Source of the DNA: Ipomoea triloba
Taxonomy: Eukaryota > Streptophyta > Magnoliopsida > Solanales > Convolvulaceae
Reading direction: 5' to 3'
Length of the DNA stretch: 64,000 bases
NCBI RefSeq assembly: GCF_003576645.1
Contig: NC_044927.1
Coordinates: 15,314,274 to 15,378,273, forward strand
Shown: one piece after another, positions 10,484 through 22,142 of the stretch
Layout: the number at the start of each line of letters is the position of its first letter
Position numbering within the stretch: the first letter of the stretch is position 1
The notes under the pieces: generated by a model
What the model was told of the DNA's origin: nothing
Seen by the model: the letters and a program-made list of their open reading frames with translations, nothing else
Database searches by the model: none
Translations under genes and position numbers: made by a program

Positions 10484-11354
10484 AAAATGAGTTGGTATTG
10501 CAAACAACTATTGGTTCTTCGGCATTTAATCCAGTTCATCCGATATTCAATGGTGAGCAAATTTATTTTTTTAATAGGCTACTCGCCTATTTTCTTTTAT
10601 ACAAAATGCAGTCATAAAATTTCCTTCCTCAATATAAATAACTGTAGTAGCTGGTAATGAAGCATTGTTTGATGGATTTACGGTTTTTTCTCCATTAACA
10701 CCTATTAATGTACCCAGCAAAGGTACTACTATTCAAAAAAATATAATATAACATAATATGTTAAATTAAATGCAAATTTTGATTTATTTGATTTGTTAAA
10801 TTGTTGTAGTTAATGTTTGTCAAAGTCCATTCAAAGATACTAATGTGGACACTAGAGGAATATCATTAAGTGCAATCACAAATGGTATATAATTATTATA
10901 TTTCTCATCTCGACTAAAGTAATATTTTAATCTTATTTTATATATTTAGTAATTGTTTTATTTTACGTATAAATATTATTTTGTCTTTATTTGATACAAT
11001 TATTTGTTTTGCAAAAAAATTGTAGTTGCTAGCAACCGAAGTTTATATGAATTGAACAATACAATTGGGTCCTTCACACCTTCGACTTCATCACATATGG
11101 TAAGAATTTTATCTATTAGTTCATTACCTATTTCTTCATTTCTTCTATATGATAAATGTGTTGTTATATATGCTTGAATAAAAACAAATTCTATACAATC
11201 AATGTGATGTTATATATATTTGAATAAAACACATTGCAGTTGATATGCGTAACATATTTACACCGTCCAATGAACGTTCATTGAATATGTCAAATATGTC
11301 AAGTTCAACGTTTTTATCACGAAAATCATTAGTTGATGTTACGAACGATAATTT
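10484..11354 (+). pseudogene. Series of small phase-1 exons, Helitron Rep N-terminal region
   Basis: Five short exon-like blocks follow one another, each entered by a TAG or CAG acceptor and four closed by a G|GT donor: 10484-10552, 10648-10722, 10810-10884, 11026-11099 and 11240-~11354. Read in phase 1 they give NELVLQTTIGSSAFNPVHP.., VAGNEALFDGFTVFSPLTP.., VNVCQSPFKDTNVDTRGISL.., VASNRSLYELNNTIGSFTPS.. and VDMRNIFTPSNERSLNMS... Each carries a short hydrophilic motif with F.P or S-rich ends. Introns are 85-150 bp. They look like duplicated symmetrical exons of the low-complexity N-terminus found before the conserved domain of plant Helitron proteins. No start codon is assigned. Whether they are still spliced is unknown. 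Confidence 0.5.
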
Positions 11355-11664
11355 GTACTTCATTGTTCATGAATTTTGGCTTTTGTTATTCCTACTATGC
11401 GTTTACAACTTTTTTCATTACTAAAAAACAATTTTAACAATTCATTGTATTTTATTAAAGTGGAAAGAGAATCGCATCGTCGGCGTAATCGTGTTTCGCT
11501 GTCAATTGTAAGTAAGAAATTCCAGTAAGTTATCGTCATGAACAAATGAGAGTAATTTAAACATGGATTTCAAACAGGTCGATGCTCAAAATAATGGATA
11601 TGGTTAGTTTTCTTTCTTTTAAATACAAAAGTTCGTTCAGTTCATTTTTGTCACAATATAAATA

Positions 11665-11998
11665 ATGTGTGTTAATTGTAAGCTGTTTAGCTTACCAGAT
11701 TGTTATTTTGACCTTGGAGATGCTGCTCATTCGTGTAATTATTGTGGGACTTTATTTTGGCAGCAAAAGCACTCAAATCAAAATGTAACACGTGCATTGC
11801 CAAAATACACAAAGTGTTGCTATGGCGGCAAAATTCAATTAATTACTTTGAATGAAGGATCCTCCTCATGTGCTCCATAGTCTATACTTTGGTGATACTG
11901 AATGGAGTAGACACTTTCTCAGTAATATTCGAAGGTATAACAACAAGTTTTGCTTCACATCTATGGGCGGTAGAGTCTATAGGTCATTCAACTTGTGA
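11665..11998 (+). pseudogene. Helitron Rep N-terminal Cys-rich domain remnant
   Basis: One frame reads YFDLGDAAHSCNYCGTLFWQ, then PKYTKCCYGGKIQLITLNEG. This matches the family signature Y.D.GD....C..CGA.FW...........Y..CC..GKI.L. A one-base frameshift near 11865-11872 moves the continuation (PPHVLHSLYFGDTEWSRHFL, then NIRRYNNKFCFTSMGGRV) to another frame. That second part matches F..NIR.YN..FAFTS.G.K. The Cys residues fit a zinc-binding module ahead of the Rep domain. The Rep domain itself is absent downstream. Confidence 0.72.
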
Positions 11999-12042
11999 AT
12001 ATTAATTAGCATGCTTGATGAGTCGCACCTAGAAGGCCGTAC

Positions 12043-12640
12043 ATGTGCGACATGAACACTGTAGAAGGACGAACATATTTAAGTTGTGACTCTTTGTGTA
12101 AGGTAGAATCAGACGGTGAAAATCTATCAAAAGTACACAGTCAGGAATTCCTAAATAGTTTGAGATTGTCTAGACTCCCTAATTATTCATTGACATTAAA
12201 GGTTGGTGCACCTGTTATGTTATTACGGAGCATAGACCACTCTCTTGGTCTTTGCAACGGTACGCGTTTCATCACCACAAGATTAGCATATCACATTGTC
12301 GAAGAAAGAATAGTTAATGGGACATATGAAGGAACCAAAGTTCTTATCCCCTGAATGTCTCTCACCCCTTCTGATATGAGATTGCCCTTCAAGTTTCAGT
12401 TTAAACTATTCCCATTGATACTCGCATATGCCATGACTATCAACAAAAGCCAGGGCCAACCACTAACTCATGTTGGGTTATTGCTGAAAAATCGGTGTCT
12501 AATCACGGTCAATTGTATGTAGTTTTTTCCCGAGTCACCCATCCTGATGGCCTAAAGTGTTAGCTCTAGACGATGATGGACAAGATTCTATTACTACTAC
12601 CAATGTCGTCTACAAAGAGGTTTTCAATAATGTGTAATTT
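12043..12640 (+). pseudogene. PIF1-type helicase C-terminal remnant of Helitron 4
   Basis: The open frame from 12043 contains SLRLSRLPNYSLTLKVGAPV, MLLRSIDHSLGLCNGTRFIT and IVNGTYEGTKVLIP. A stop replaces the usual R after IP. The frame then continues SLTPSDMRLPFKFQFKLFPL and AMTINKSQGQPLTHVG, a clear PIF1 motif block (K.G.P.MLLRN.D...GLCNGTR; AMTINKSQGQ). Further on, the HGQLYVA.SRV region is frameshifted. The Walker A/B half of the helicase is missing, so no active protein is possible. Confidence 0.8.
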
Positions 12641-12931
12641 GAACTAGTGATATTATGTTTTCTTTTTTCTTTTTCAAAGGGCACATTTGCTCAAGTTATA
12701 CAAATCCTAAATACTGATATATAAAATCCCCAAAGTTTCAGTACCAGATGCTTACATCTACACATTAGTTATTAATTCAACAATTATTTGGTCGAATTCA
12801 AGCAAGGATAACATCACAAAACATAATCGATCCAAATCATCTTTTCAATTGCATTATATAATATTTGATGTTATAATTTATATAATTATATATCGATCCA
12901 AATAATCTTAAAATATTATCGAAAATCCATT

Positions 12932-12959
12932 CCGTGCATCGCACGGGTGAAAATACTAG
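12932..12959 (+). other. Helitron 3' hairpin and CTAG terminus
   Basis: Perfect 6-bp stem CCGTGC/GCACGG with loop ATC, 13 bases to CTAG. It is the best-preserved terminus in the window and the reference for the others at 1163, 3184, 6894 and 48013. Confidence 0.85.
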
Positions 12960-13450
12960 TCTATACTATTGATAAAATCAAAATCCTCCGTTTTAACTGC
13001 CCGCCCAAAACACACTTCTATACTATTAATTAAGGTGTGCGTAATATTGTAAAATATGGTAATACAATTCCTATGCATACTACAATTGTACATTAAAATA
13101 TGGTATTACAATTCATAATAGAGTATATCCATTCCCACTTTCATATTCGTAATACAATTCTAGATTAAAATTACTAATCGTAATAAAAAATTACATATAT
13201 ACTTTCCTACAACGTAATCTATACTATTAATAAAAACAAAATTCTCCATTTTAACTTCCAGCCCAAAACACACTTATATACTATTAAGGTTTGCGTAATA
13301 TTGTAAAATATGGTAATACAATTCCTATTCATACTACAATTGTACATTAAAATATGGTAATACAATTCCTAATACATTATATTCTTTCCTACTTTCTTAT
13401 TCGTAATACAATCTATACTATTTATAAAAACATAATCCTCCATTTTAACT
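12960..13450 (+). repeat. Tandem Helitron 5'-end units, directly abutting Helitron 4
   Basis: TCTATACTATTRATAAAA starts at 12960 and 13218, and a close relative (TCTATACTATTTATAAAA) at 13412. Each is followed by a line of the type CTCCRTTTTAACT. The first two units also share CCAAAACACACTT..ATACTATTAA and GTAATATTGTAAAATATGGT. The first unit begins at the base after CTAG of Helitron 4. Relatives on the minus strand are at 8640-10165. Confidence 0.8.
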
Positions 13451-13639
13451 TCCCTACGTATTTCTGTGTTATAAATCTGCAAGTTAAGTGACAATATTGT
13501 TGGCAATCCAGAAAAATATTACACATGCATGTCCAGTAAAGCAATATAGATGCAAAAACTTCAATCTTCATACATGAAATTAAATATTTAATATAAATAA
13601 ATGAATATATAAATATAAGCAAACTAACAAACCCTTTAG

Positions 13640-14130
13640 TTTTAAAATTACAGTACATATACTTTCATATCCGTAATACAAGTCTAGTTATTATTTTTAC
13701 AGAATCTTCAAATAATAATATTGATTGAAATTAATTAAACTATAAATACTTTTCTAACCTTAATACAATTGTACATGAAACGTGCATCCTTATTTCTGTA
13801 TATAATAATATTGGAATTGCAGTACATATACTTTTCTATCCGTAATACAATTCTACTTATTATTTTACAAAATCTCCAAATAATAATATTGATTGAAATT
13901 ATACTATAAATACTTTGCTAAAATCAATACAATTGTACATGAAACATGCATCCTTATTTATGTGAATAATAATATTGAAATTGTAGTACATATACTTTCA
14001 TATCCGTAATATAATTCTACTTATCATTTTACAGAATCTCCAAATAATAATATTGATTGAAATTATACTAAAAATACTTTTCTAACCATAATATAATTGT
14101 ACATGAAACATGCATCCTTATCTATACTAT
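13640..14130. repeat. ~167-bp tandem repeat, three copies
   Basis: Copies begin at about 13651, 13820 and 13984. Each contains GTACATATACTTT, CCGTAATA, TATTGATTGAAATTA and ACATGAAACRTGCATCCTTA. Between 14130 and 14847 I see only AT-rich sequence with no gene or clear element. Confidence 0.8.
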
Positions 14131-14847
14131 AATAATTATAAACAATTCTAATATTTGAAAGTGTACATCTACTTGATTATAGGATTAGTGTAAAAGTATC
14201 ATTCAATTAATTGAATAATATATGACTCGATTGTCTGCAATTATTTTGAAAAAATTGATATTGTCATATGATTTAGGCAATTATATTATTACTAAAATAA
14301 ATATGAGAAAAAGGAGAAATAATTTAAAAAGACATTAAGCTGTAAAAAGAAAAATAGAATCAAACTCTATTTTTATGTTGTTTTAAATTACCTGATTTAT
14401 CACTGTTTTGTTCTCATATATGATTTAGGTATTTTTTAATGTAAAATAAATATATTTTAAATGAAAAAATTAGGTAGTACTCTGGAATTAAAAATACTTG
14501 GAATCAAAACATGATAAATTTCATTACTACTCTAGTAAAGAGAGATAGAAGAGAAGAAGAATGAAGAAGAACATAGAATTTTTCATTAAATTCTTGTAAT
14601 GTTTATTTATTTATGCTTTTTTATGCACTGAATTATATTTGTAATGTTTTTAGATAATTAATGAAAAGTTTTCAGTGTGTATTGCGTGAGTTTCTTAATT
14701 TGTTTTAAGTTAAAAATTTCTTAGATAATTTTGTCAAACTTTAATTATGAGTTGAATTGTAATTATAAAAAAAAAAAAGAACAATTCAAGTTTAAAAACA
14801 TTCTCATAATATGTGTATAGGTTTTGGTATCACCAAAAATGAAAAAT

Positions 14848-16207
14848 TGTTAGGAACAAGTGTTTTTAGATTTTGATGATACTAAAAGTTAGGAAATGTT
14901 AGTCCTCAATTTATTTTATTTCATAGATTTAGGAACTCTATTACTCGTTTCGAACAGTTCGAAGGGTAACTTGAATGGTTACGTTTCGGAAGGCAAAAGA
15001 CAAAGCTTCAAAGGATTAAAGACCAGAAGAGTTCGAGATGAAGAGTCGAAGAATAGAAGAGTTCAAAACCGAAAGGTTGCAAAGGCCAAATAGTGGAAGG
15101 GCCTACCTTTCGAATAGTCAGGATTTAAGGAGAAACTCGAATAGTAAGGACTACCATTCGAAACCGAAAGGTTGCAAGTGTTAGGGTTCGAAATGTTAAC
15201 TCGAATAGTAACAGTTAACTGCTCAAAAGGACTACTCCTGACATTCTCTGAGCAAATAGTTTGAAACCTTAAAACAATAGTGCTTTATGAGAAAATGTGA
15301 CCAAGACAAAGAGAGTCTTAGGTACACATCCTAAGGGAGATTTTCCTCAAAAATCCTAGACATTTGGAGCAGAACAAAAAGTAAAGTTCAGCAAAAAAGG
15401 TGATCTAACGGCTGAAAAATCTGACACATACATAAAGCTATTTTTCGGATTACACGCTAGTCACTACCCGGTGGTTAATAGACGTTTGAAATGGGTATCC
15501 CTCCAACGGGTTCATTTCAAAACGCCTATAAATACCTTTATTCAAGACTGAAGAAGGTGCTGATCCATTAAGTGAAAAATATTCAAGTGTTCAAAGTTGT
15601 TCAAGTTCCATATTACGTGACCAGTTAGAAAGAGACAAAAAGCTACAAAGCAAAATCCAGATTTAGAAGCATGTGCTGCTCAAATGTGAAGATCAATATC
15701 AACTTCTAAGAGCCAAGACTTCTAGTTGGAGAATCAAAGAAAAATCTTCTTTGAAAACTTGTATCTCTACTCGGTAGAAGTAGAAAGAGGCGGAGTAAAT
15801 TCGTATTGAGTTGAAAAACCTGTGAAGCTCAAGGCCGCATTGGTGTTCAAGGCTTGAGTGTTCATTTGTACTAAAGGGGATTAGTGCAAACCTCCTTAGG
15901 AGTTCAATGAGAATAGTGGAGTATGCTGAGTTGGTCGAACTACTATAAAAATATCTCTCTCTTTCTATTTACTTTACTGCACTCATTTATTCACGCTCAA
16001 ACTATTAACATTTCGAAAAGAGCAAAACTTACGTGCAAAACCATTTTAAAAGTGTTAATAACTTTATCCAATGTGTATACTCTACGAATTCTTAAATTGG
16101 GAAAAAGTAACCATTCGGAGCGATTAATCGAATCGTTAAAAATTTTCAAAGTATACAAGTCTATTCACCCCCCCTAAACTTGTAACCCCAACCCTTCGGG
16201 ACCAACA
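14848..16207 (+). mobile_element. Copia (SIRE-like) LTR, single copy
   Basis: The ends are TGTTAGGAACAAG... and ...CGGGACCAACA, inverted at TGTT/AACA. A TATA-type CTATAAATACC lies near 15525-15535, downstream of ACGGGTTCATTTCAAAAC. TTCACCCCCCCTAAACTTG precedes the right end, as in large copia LTRs. The flanks (AAAAT left, CTCTT right) do not form a target-site duplication, and no second LTR is present. It is therefore a recombinant or truncated remnant. Length 1360 bp. Confidence 0.65.
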
Positions 16208-17602
16208 CTCTTTCGTTGGGTGGTGAGCTTAATCAAATCCCGTGCCCCCATTAGGGAATGCCAAGGTCGGGGCGACATGCACGACCTTGACTAAGGATTG
16301 ATTACTTTGCCTAGCACTTGGAAAGGTTGGACGTCGTAACACCAGTTGGGATAACTTATGTCGATGCTTGGGGTCAAAGCCCCCATTCCCCCTGGAAAAA
16401 ATAAAACTGCTTTGTGCTTCAATGATGGGTCCCTAGGTGTACTTTTGCTGGAGTAACGATATTAGTTTGAGGCTCTTGGACACATAGTCCTTCATGCATT
16501 GGACTTCCATTGAAACAACATGTTCTTCGACGCCCATAGTCATAAGTGATCTTGGACCAGTTGCCGGGTGTTCAACCGATCCAAGGTGGACTTGGCTCGA
16601 GCTGAATGATCGTCTTTGTGCCCCCGATGACTTTGGGTTGCGACCCGATACCCTAGGCGATTCGATCACAACCTCCTTATGGGTTTCTCATGTTCGTCAA
16701 CGTTGGGTCATGGGCGCCGCGCTTAGCTCTGGATGAAATGAGGTTACTTTAGGTTGTGCATGCCCTCTCGGGCCTCCACGATGCCCCCGCTTAGATGGAT
16801 ATTCTCCTAATACTGGTTTCTATGGAACTCAGGTTTTCTCACTTTTTGTTCCGACCGAATAATTCTCCGAGTTGTAGTCCCCCGGGGGTCTAAACCTGCC
16901 CCTTGGATCTCTGAATCCTTCATAGTCTAACCAATGATTCGTTGAAGGTCCTAGGCTTCATGATGGTGCCCGGGTTGATGAATAATTCGCCAGTCGCGAC
17001 CCGAACCCTTGAGGGGTCTGAACCCATTTCTTGGTCCTTTGGACCCCCTTAGTCTGCCTGGACCATCCACGATGTCCGTGGTCGTGCGTTCGAGTCGCTA
17101 AGGCCTCCAGATCCTTCATTGTTAATTCCCTAGTTTGCTAAGAGTCCCAGGTCTCATTACGGTACCTGGGTTCCCTCATCTTTGTCAAGTGTTAAGATTT
17201 TACATAGGATTGTGGTCGGACTCCCTTATGCACCCATGTTGTCGGGGTGTCCTTTGAGTTATATAGGGCTGGCAGCGGCTAGTTATGACGTGTAGCGGAG
17301 CATGGAGCCCAGGGTTGACGGGGTTTTGACGAGTGGTGAAACATAGGGGTCCGGGGTCGGCTCCTCACCTTGGTTTGGCTCTTCAACATGGGGCCCGAGG
17401 CTGGCTCACGGCGGTTGCGAGAATTAGATCTCGTAATCATTGAAATGTTAGTTTCATTGGAGATGTTGTTAATAAGCATGCTCGAGCTTGTTTGTCGAGC
17501 TCTCAATGAAAGCACCAATGATGGAACTAATTGACCCAGGGTATACGTGGATCAATAAGCCCGCATAAGTTAAAGGGGTAAAATAGTAAAATAGATAATC
17601 TA
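16208..17602 (-). mobile_element. Fragment of gypsy-like LTR element (internal region and LTR stub)
   Basis: This is GC-richer than the neighbours. On the minus strand TTGGTGCTTTCATTGAGAGC lies at 17518-17499, nearly the same as the sequence right after the 5' LTR of the element at 45750. It therefore marks the LTR/internal boundary, with an 84-bp LTR stub (17519-17602) cut by the Helitron start at 17603. The rest (16208-17498) would be 5' leader or gag-proximal sequence, but I recognise no domain. The join with the LTR at 16207 is abrupt. Confidence 0.5.
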
Positions 17603-20445
17603 TCTATACTATATATAAAAACATTTTCCTCCTCCCAAATTTTCCCCCAAAACTTAGGGGTATTTTGGTAAAACCATTTATTTTATTTATTTATTATTTT
17701 ATTATTTTATTAATTATCCATCCTATAATATTATTATGGTAATATATGAATTTATATAATTGACATGTAATTAACTATATTAGAATGAAAAAATTATATA
17801 ATATTGTAGTAAAATTTTTACATGTCAATCATCTATATTTACATAAAATTAAAATTAATTATACTTTCCTTTTGAAAAATATTCCATATTATGTTTATCC
17901 TCCACTATATAATGATGAGAAATGACTCTTCTCTCACAACGTACCAATATCTGTGTTCTCACTATTAGTTAGAGATCTATAATCTGTAATTCTACGAAGT
18001 CGAAGATCGAACTTTAACACGCGTAGAATTGTTATGGTATGCGGTATGATTTAATTTTTAGTTGATTCATTCTGCATGTTGGAGATCCTTATGGTGTAGT
18101 CTGCATTCCATAGAGTATTTTGTAGTACTGTGATTTAGTTTGATTTTAATAGCTCAATATGCTTTAATTTTTGCTGATAAGGTTTCAAGTAGCTAGGCCA
18201 ATTTTGTCATGGGCGTATAACGTATGTAAAATTACAATTTTCAGAGTGATTGTAGTGAACAATCAAATGTTTTCTATAATTATATATTTTAATCACATTA
18301 CTTTGATTGGTAATTTCTAATGGAAAAACATTGTATTGTAACTTTGTATTACAAGATTTTGAATGATAATACCTTATTTAACTATCCATCTTTTTAGTTG
18401 TACTGTGCAAAATAACTAGCAATCTACAGATGCTCATTTATATATTGTAGAATTTGCAATCTTGATATTCCCCATTTACGGATGCTTATGTAATTTGGTA
18501 AAAATGGTGGTTACTATAATAAATCCTCAATTATTCATTCCAATTGTTCGTTTTACCATTCCAATTCTTCATTTTATAAAAAATGGTGCATTGGAAGCTA
18601 AACATGGGTCATTGTATCATTGATTGTTGATTCCAATTATTATTAATCTTTATCATTAATTGCACAATACTAATTCACACTTATTAGTTAAAAAATGGTG
18701 ATTACTATACTTGAATAAATGAAATAATAATATTAAATTTTGTAGCCTCGATTTAAAATCTATTATGTTAATATAATAATAATAATAATAATAATAATAC
18801 TCCGTAGTAATAATAATCTAAAATTCTTAATATAATTTTCCTAATAATAATAATAATATAATAATAATAATCCATAACTCTTAATATAAGTTTGTAACTA
18901 AATTTTCCTATTAAATATGTTTATAAAGGTAATTATAAATATAGAATTGAGAAATTCCTATAATATTTTATTTAATTGATATTATTCCTAATATATTTTA
19001 TCTAAAAGGCTTCCTTCCTTTTTTATAATATTGTTCCATATGTTAATCCGTTTAATATGCTAATCTATATAGGTAATTACCATATACTATTTACCATCTA
19101 AATAATCCGTGGTAATTACACTATATTTAACATCTAAATTTATTATGGTCATTAAACATAGATATTTCATTCTTACGATAATTTTATATATTTTTACTTC
19201 AGATAATGTGAATTACCCGTGCATTTCATTTGATTAATTTTGAATAAAATCTTAAAAATTATGACAACTAATGAATTAATATTGTTGTTCGTAATTAATA
19301 TAAATTTTATCAAATCAGTTAACGAAATTGATAATACACATATTACATCCATAATTAGAGGAGATTAACAAAATTATGATAATTATTTCAATTCACGTAT
19401 TATTATGGTAATTCACATATTATTACGTCCATATAATTATGTAAATTATTTCAATTCACGGATTATTACACATATAAAATTATGCTAATGGTTACTTTGG
19501 AATAAAATCTTAATAATTATGGTCATTGAGAAATTAGTTCAAACATTATACTTTTATTAAACGGTTTTTTATACTTGCCGTAATTTTATCTAATCAATTA
19601 AAGAAATTAATGGTACACATATTACGGACATAATTAAAGAAAATTAAACATACACATATATATTACGGATACAATTAAAGAAAATTAAACATACACATAT
19701 TACGTCCATAATTAAACGAAATTAAAATATACATTATTTTTTTAATTATAATATATACTCCTTAATTACCATACTTATTCATAATACATGGACGTCATAA
19801 TTAGCATAATATTAATCTATACTATATATAAAAACATAAGAATAGTAAAGGCATATTTTAAATTTTAAACAATAGTAAAGGTAAATTAAAAATAGAATGA
19901 AAATATTTCAATAATAATATTCTACATCATTAATTAAAAATAGAACAGAAATTAGGTAAAAATACCAGTGAATCTATTATTCTAATTGACTAATTAACTG
20001 AAAAAAAAAATCGACTAAAAATGAATCTGATGTTACTAATTGATTGAATATATAAAAGGAAATGAATATTAATAATTGACTGTAAATAAAAAAAATATCC
20101 ATAATTAACTAAAATGAAAAATGAAATGGTCATATCATTGCAATTTAATTAAAAAAGGAAAACATTCTACATCATAAATAATAAAGGCATATTATAAACA
20201 ATATTAAAGATAAATTAAAAAAGGAACGGAAATTAAAAATGAAACGAAAATATTTCAATAATAATATTCTACATCATCAATTAAAAATGGAACGAAAATT
20301 AGGTAAATATTACTACGTAATTCTTTTCATTTTTCCTAGATAAGGTTGCCTGATATTAATTTACACATAACAATCGGCACTAATAATTTAAAAAAATTAA
20401 AAGAAAAATAGAAGAACTACCGGAGACGTCTGTTTTTTTTTTTAA

Positions 20446-20476
<31 letters not shown>

Positions 20477-21706
20477 TTTATTTAATTATTTTAATTAAAA
20501 TTATTTAAAAAGTTTATTTTAAAATTAGTAACCACCATGTCATCACAATTGTAGGTAAACAGGTCAATTTGGACTTTTTTTTTTGAAAACATGTCAATTT
20601 GTACTTAATTGCATGAGTTTATATAGTTCAGGAATCCAATTGCATTCTTTTTGAGTTCGATGGCCTAATTGCAGTTTTGTGTGTAGTTCAGTGGTTTATT
20701 TGACCATTATTCCGAGAAAAATGATATTACTAATTGATTTAAAATATAAAAAGATCGTAATCTATATTCTATACTATATATAAAAGTAAAATCCTCCTAT
20801 TTCATTCCCCTCCTAAACTTTTGTAGTCAATTAATGAAATATTTTATTGGTTAAATAATTAATAAAGCTTATTTGTTAAGAAAATGTAAAATAGAAATTA
20901 ACTAATATCTATAAATTGATAATATGTATACTCACGTATCAACATTATTAATAAAAGTAAAATCATTTATCGGGAAAAGAAAAGGATATTACTAATTGAT
21001 TGAAAATTATTTAAAAACTTTAATAGTTAATTATACTCTCCTTTTGAAAACTCCAAGTTATTTAAACTTTAAAAAAATTAATTGAACATGGGTTGTTAGA
21101 TTTTTATAATAATCAAAATTAATTCATTCAAATATGGAGGAGGAAGATAAAACTAAATGCAATATGGGGAAAATGAATATACTTAAAGTATAAAAGTATA
21201 ATTACACATATATTAGTGTAATTGACTAATAATAATTGCCTAATAATTATTATGATAATTAAGTTAAGCATTGGTCGTTGAATTTATTTTTATAATAATT
21301 ACAATTAATTTATTTCTCATTTTCTCATATTTATTTTAGTAATAATATAATTATATAAGTCATATTACTTATAGATCTTTTTAAGATAATTTTAGACAAA
21401 CAAGTCATATATTATTAATTAATTGAGTAATATTTTTGTACTAATCTTATAATCAAATAAATGTACACGTTCAATATTAGAATTTTTTATAATTTCATCT
21501 TTATTTTTATTATCTCAATATATAATAAAAACAATTTATCCACGCCCGGGTAATTGGACAATTATTTGTTCTAATTCAAAGGAAAACATCAGAAAACATA
21601 ATCGATCCAATCAATTTCATCAATTGCGCTATATAATATTCGATGTTATAATATATATAACTGTATATTGATCCAAATATTCTTTAAATATTATAACAAA
21701 TACTAG
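17603..21706 (+). mobile_element. Helitron-derived region with three 5' ends and one 3' end
   Basis: 5' termini reading TCTATACTATATATAAAA occur at 17603, 19816 and 20768. The first is followed by CATTTTCCTCCTCCCAAATT. The only 3' terminus found is TACTAG at 21701-21706, preceded by ~150 bp homologous to the 3' region of Helitron 4 (ACATAATCGATCCAA, AATATTCGATGTTATAAT) but without the hairpin. The interval is probably a nest of several deleted elements. It is AT-rich (TAA runs at 18770-18870, ATT at 20451-20475) with no coding content seen. Confidence 0.6.
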
Positions 21707-22142
21707 TTGTAGTAATAATATTGAGTAATAATATTGAGTGGATTAATGTAAAAATGCTACTAGGAGTTCGTAGGAATAGAACTTGATTTGTAATAACTAG
21801 ACAATGACAATTTATACAAGAAGATTACAACCGATTTAGCTAATTTCGTGATGAGCGACAAGACTGAGTCAAAGCCCGCATGGTGGGCCACGGGGTTGGG
21901 TCAAATCTAGCCGCCTCAGCCCCGGAGAGGGCTCCGAGGCGAAACGGCGATCGCTCAAGGCTAGGCCCCGGATCCCCGCTCTCGAGTCCAGCCACCCAGG
22001 TAGCCTTATCCGGGTCCCTTGTCTTAGGCCCCCAAGTTTTCTATTTATCTTGGGTTGGTTCTAATATCTCTGTCATTAGTTATCAGAATTTACTATTTAT
22101 GTTTTCCTTGTGTATATACACTAGGATTATATCATATGGGTG
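21707..22142. other. Unassigned stretch with GC-rich block
   Basis: Positions 21875-22030 are GC-rich (CCCGGAGAGGGCTCCGAGGC, GGCCCCGGATCCCCGCTC) between AT-rich flanks. The reading frame through it has no recognisable domain. It may be a retroelement fragment; nothing in the sequence proves it. Confidence 0.3.

Larger units (their letters stand above)
10180..12959 (+). mobile_element. Helitron 4 (plus strand), internally deleted
   Basis: The 3' terminus is exact: palindrome CCGTGC-ATC-GCACGG at 12932-12946, then GTGAAAATACTAG ending at 12959, followed by T. Inside are small N-terminal exons, the Helitron N-terminal domain and the PIF1 C-terminus. The HUH Rep domain and the helicase Walker motifs are missing between about 11998 and 12043. 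The 5' end is not located; the start given is where recognisable coding content begins. It is a non-autonomous derivative of a RepHel Helitron. Confidence 0.75.
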
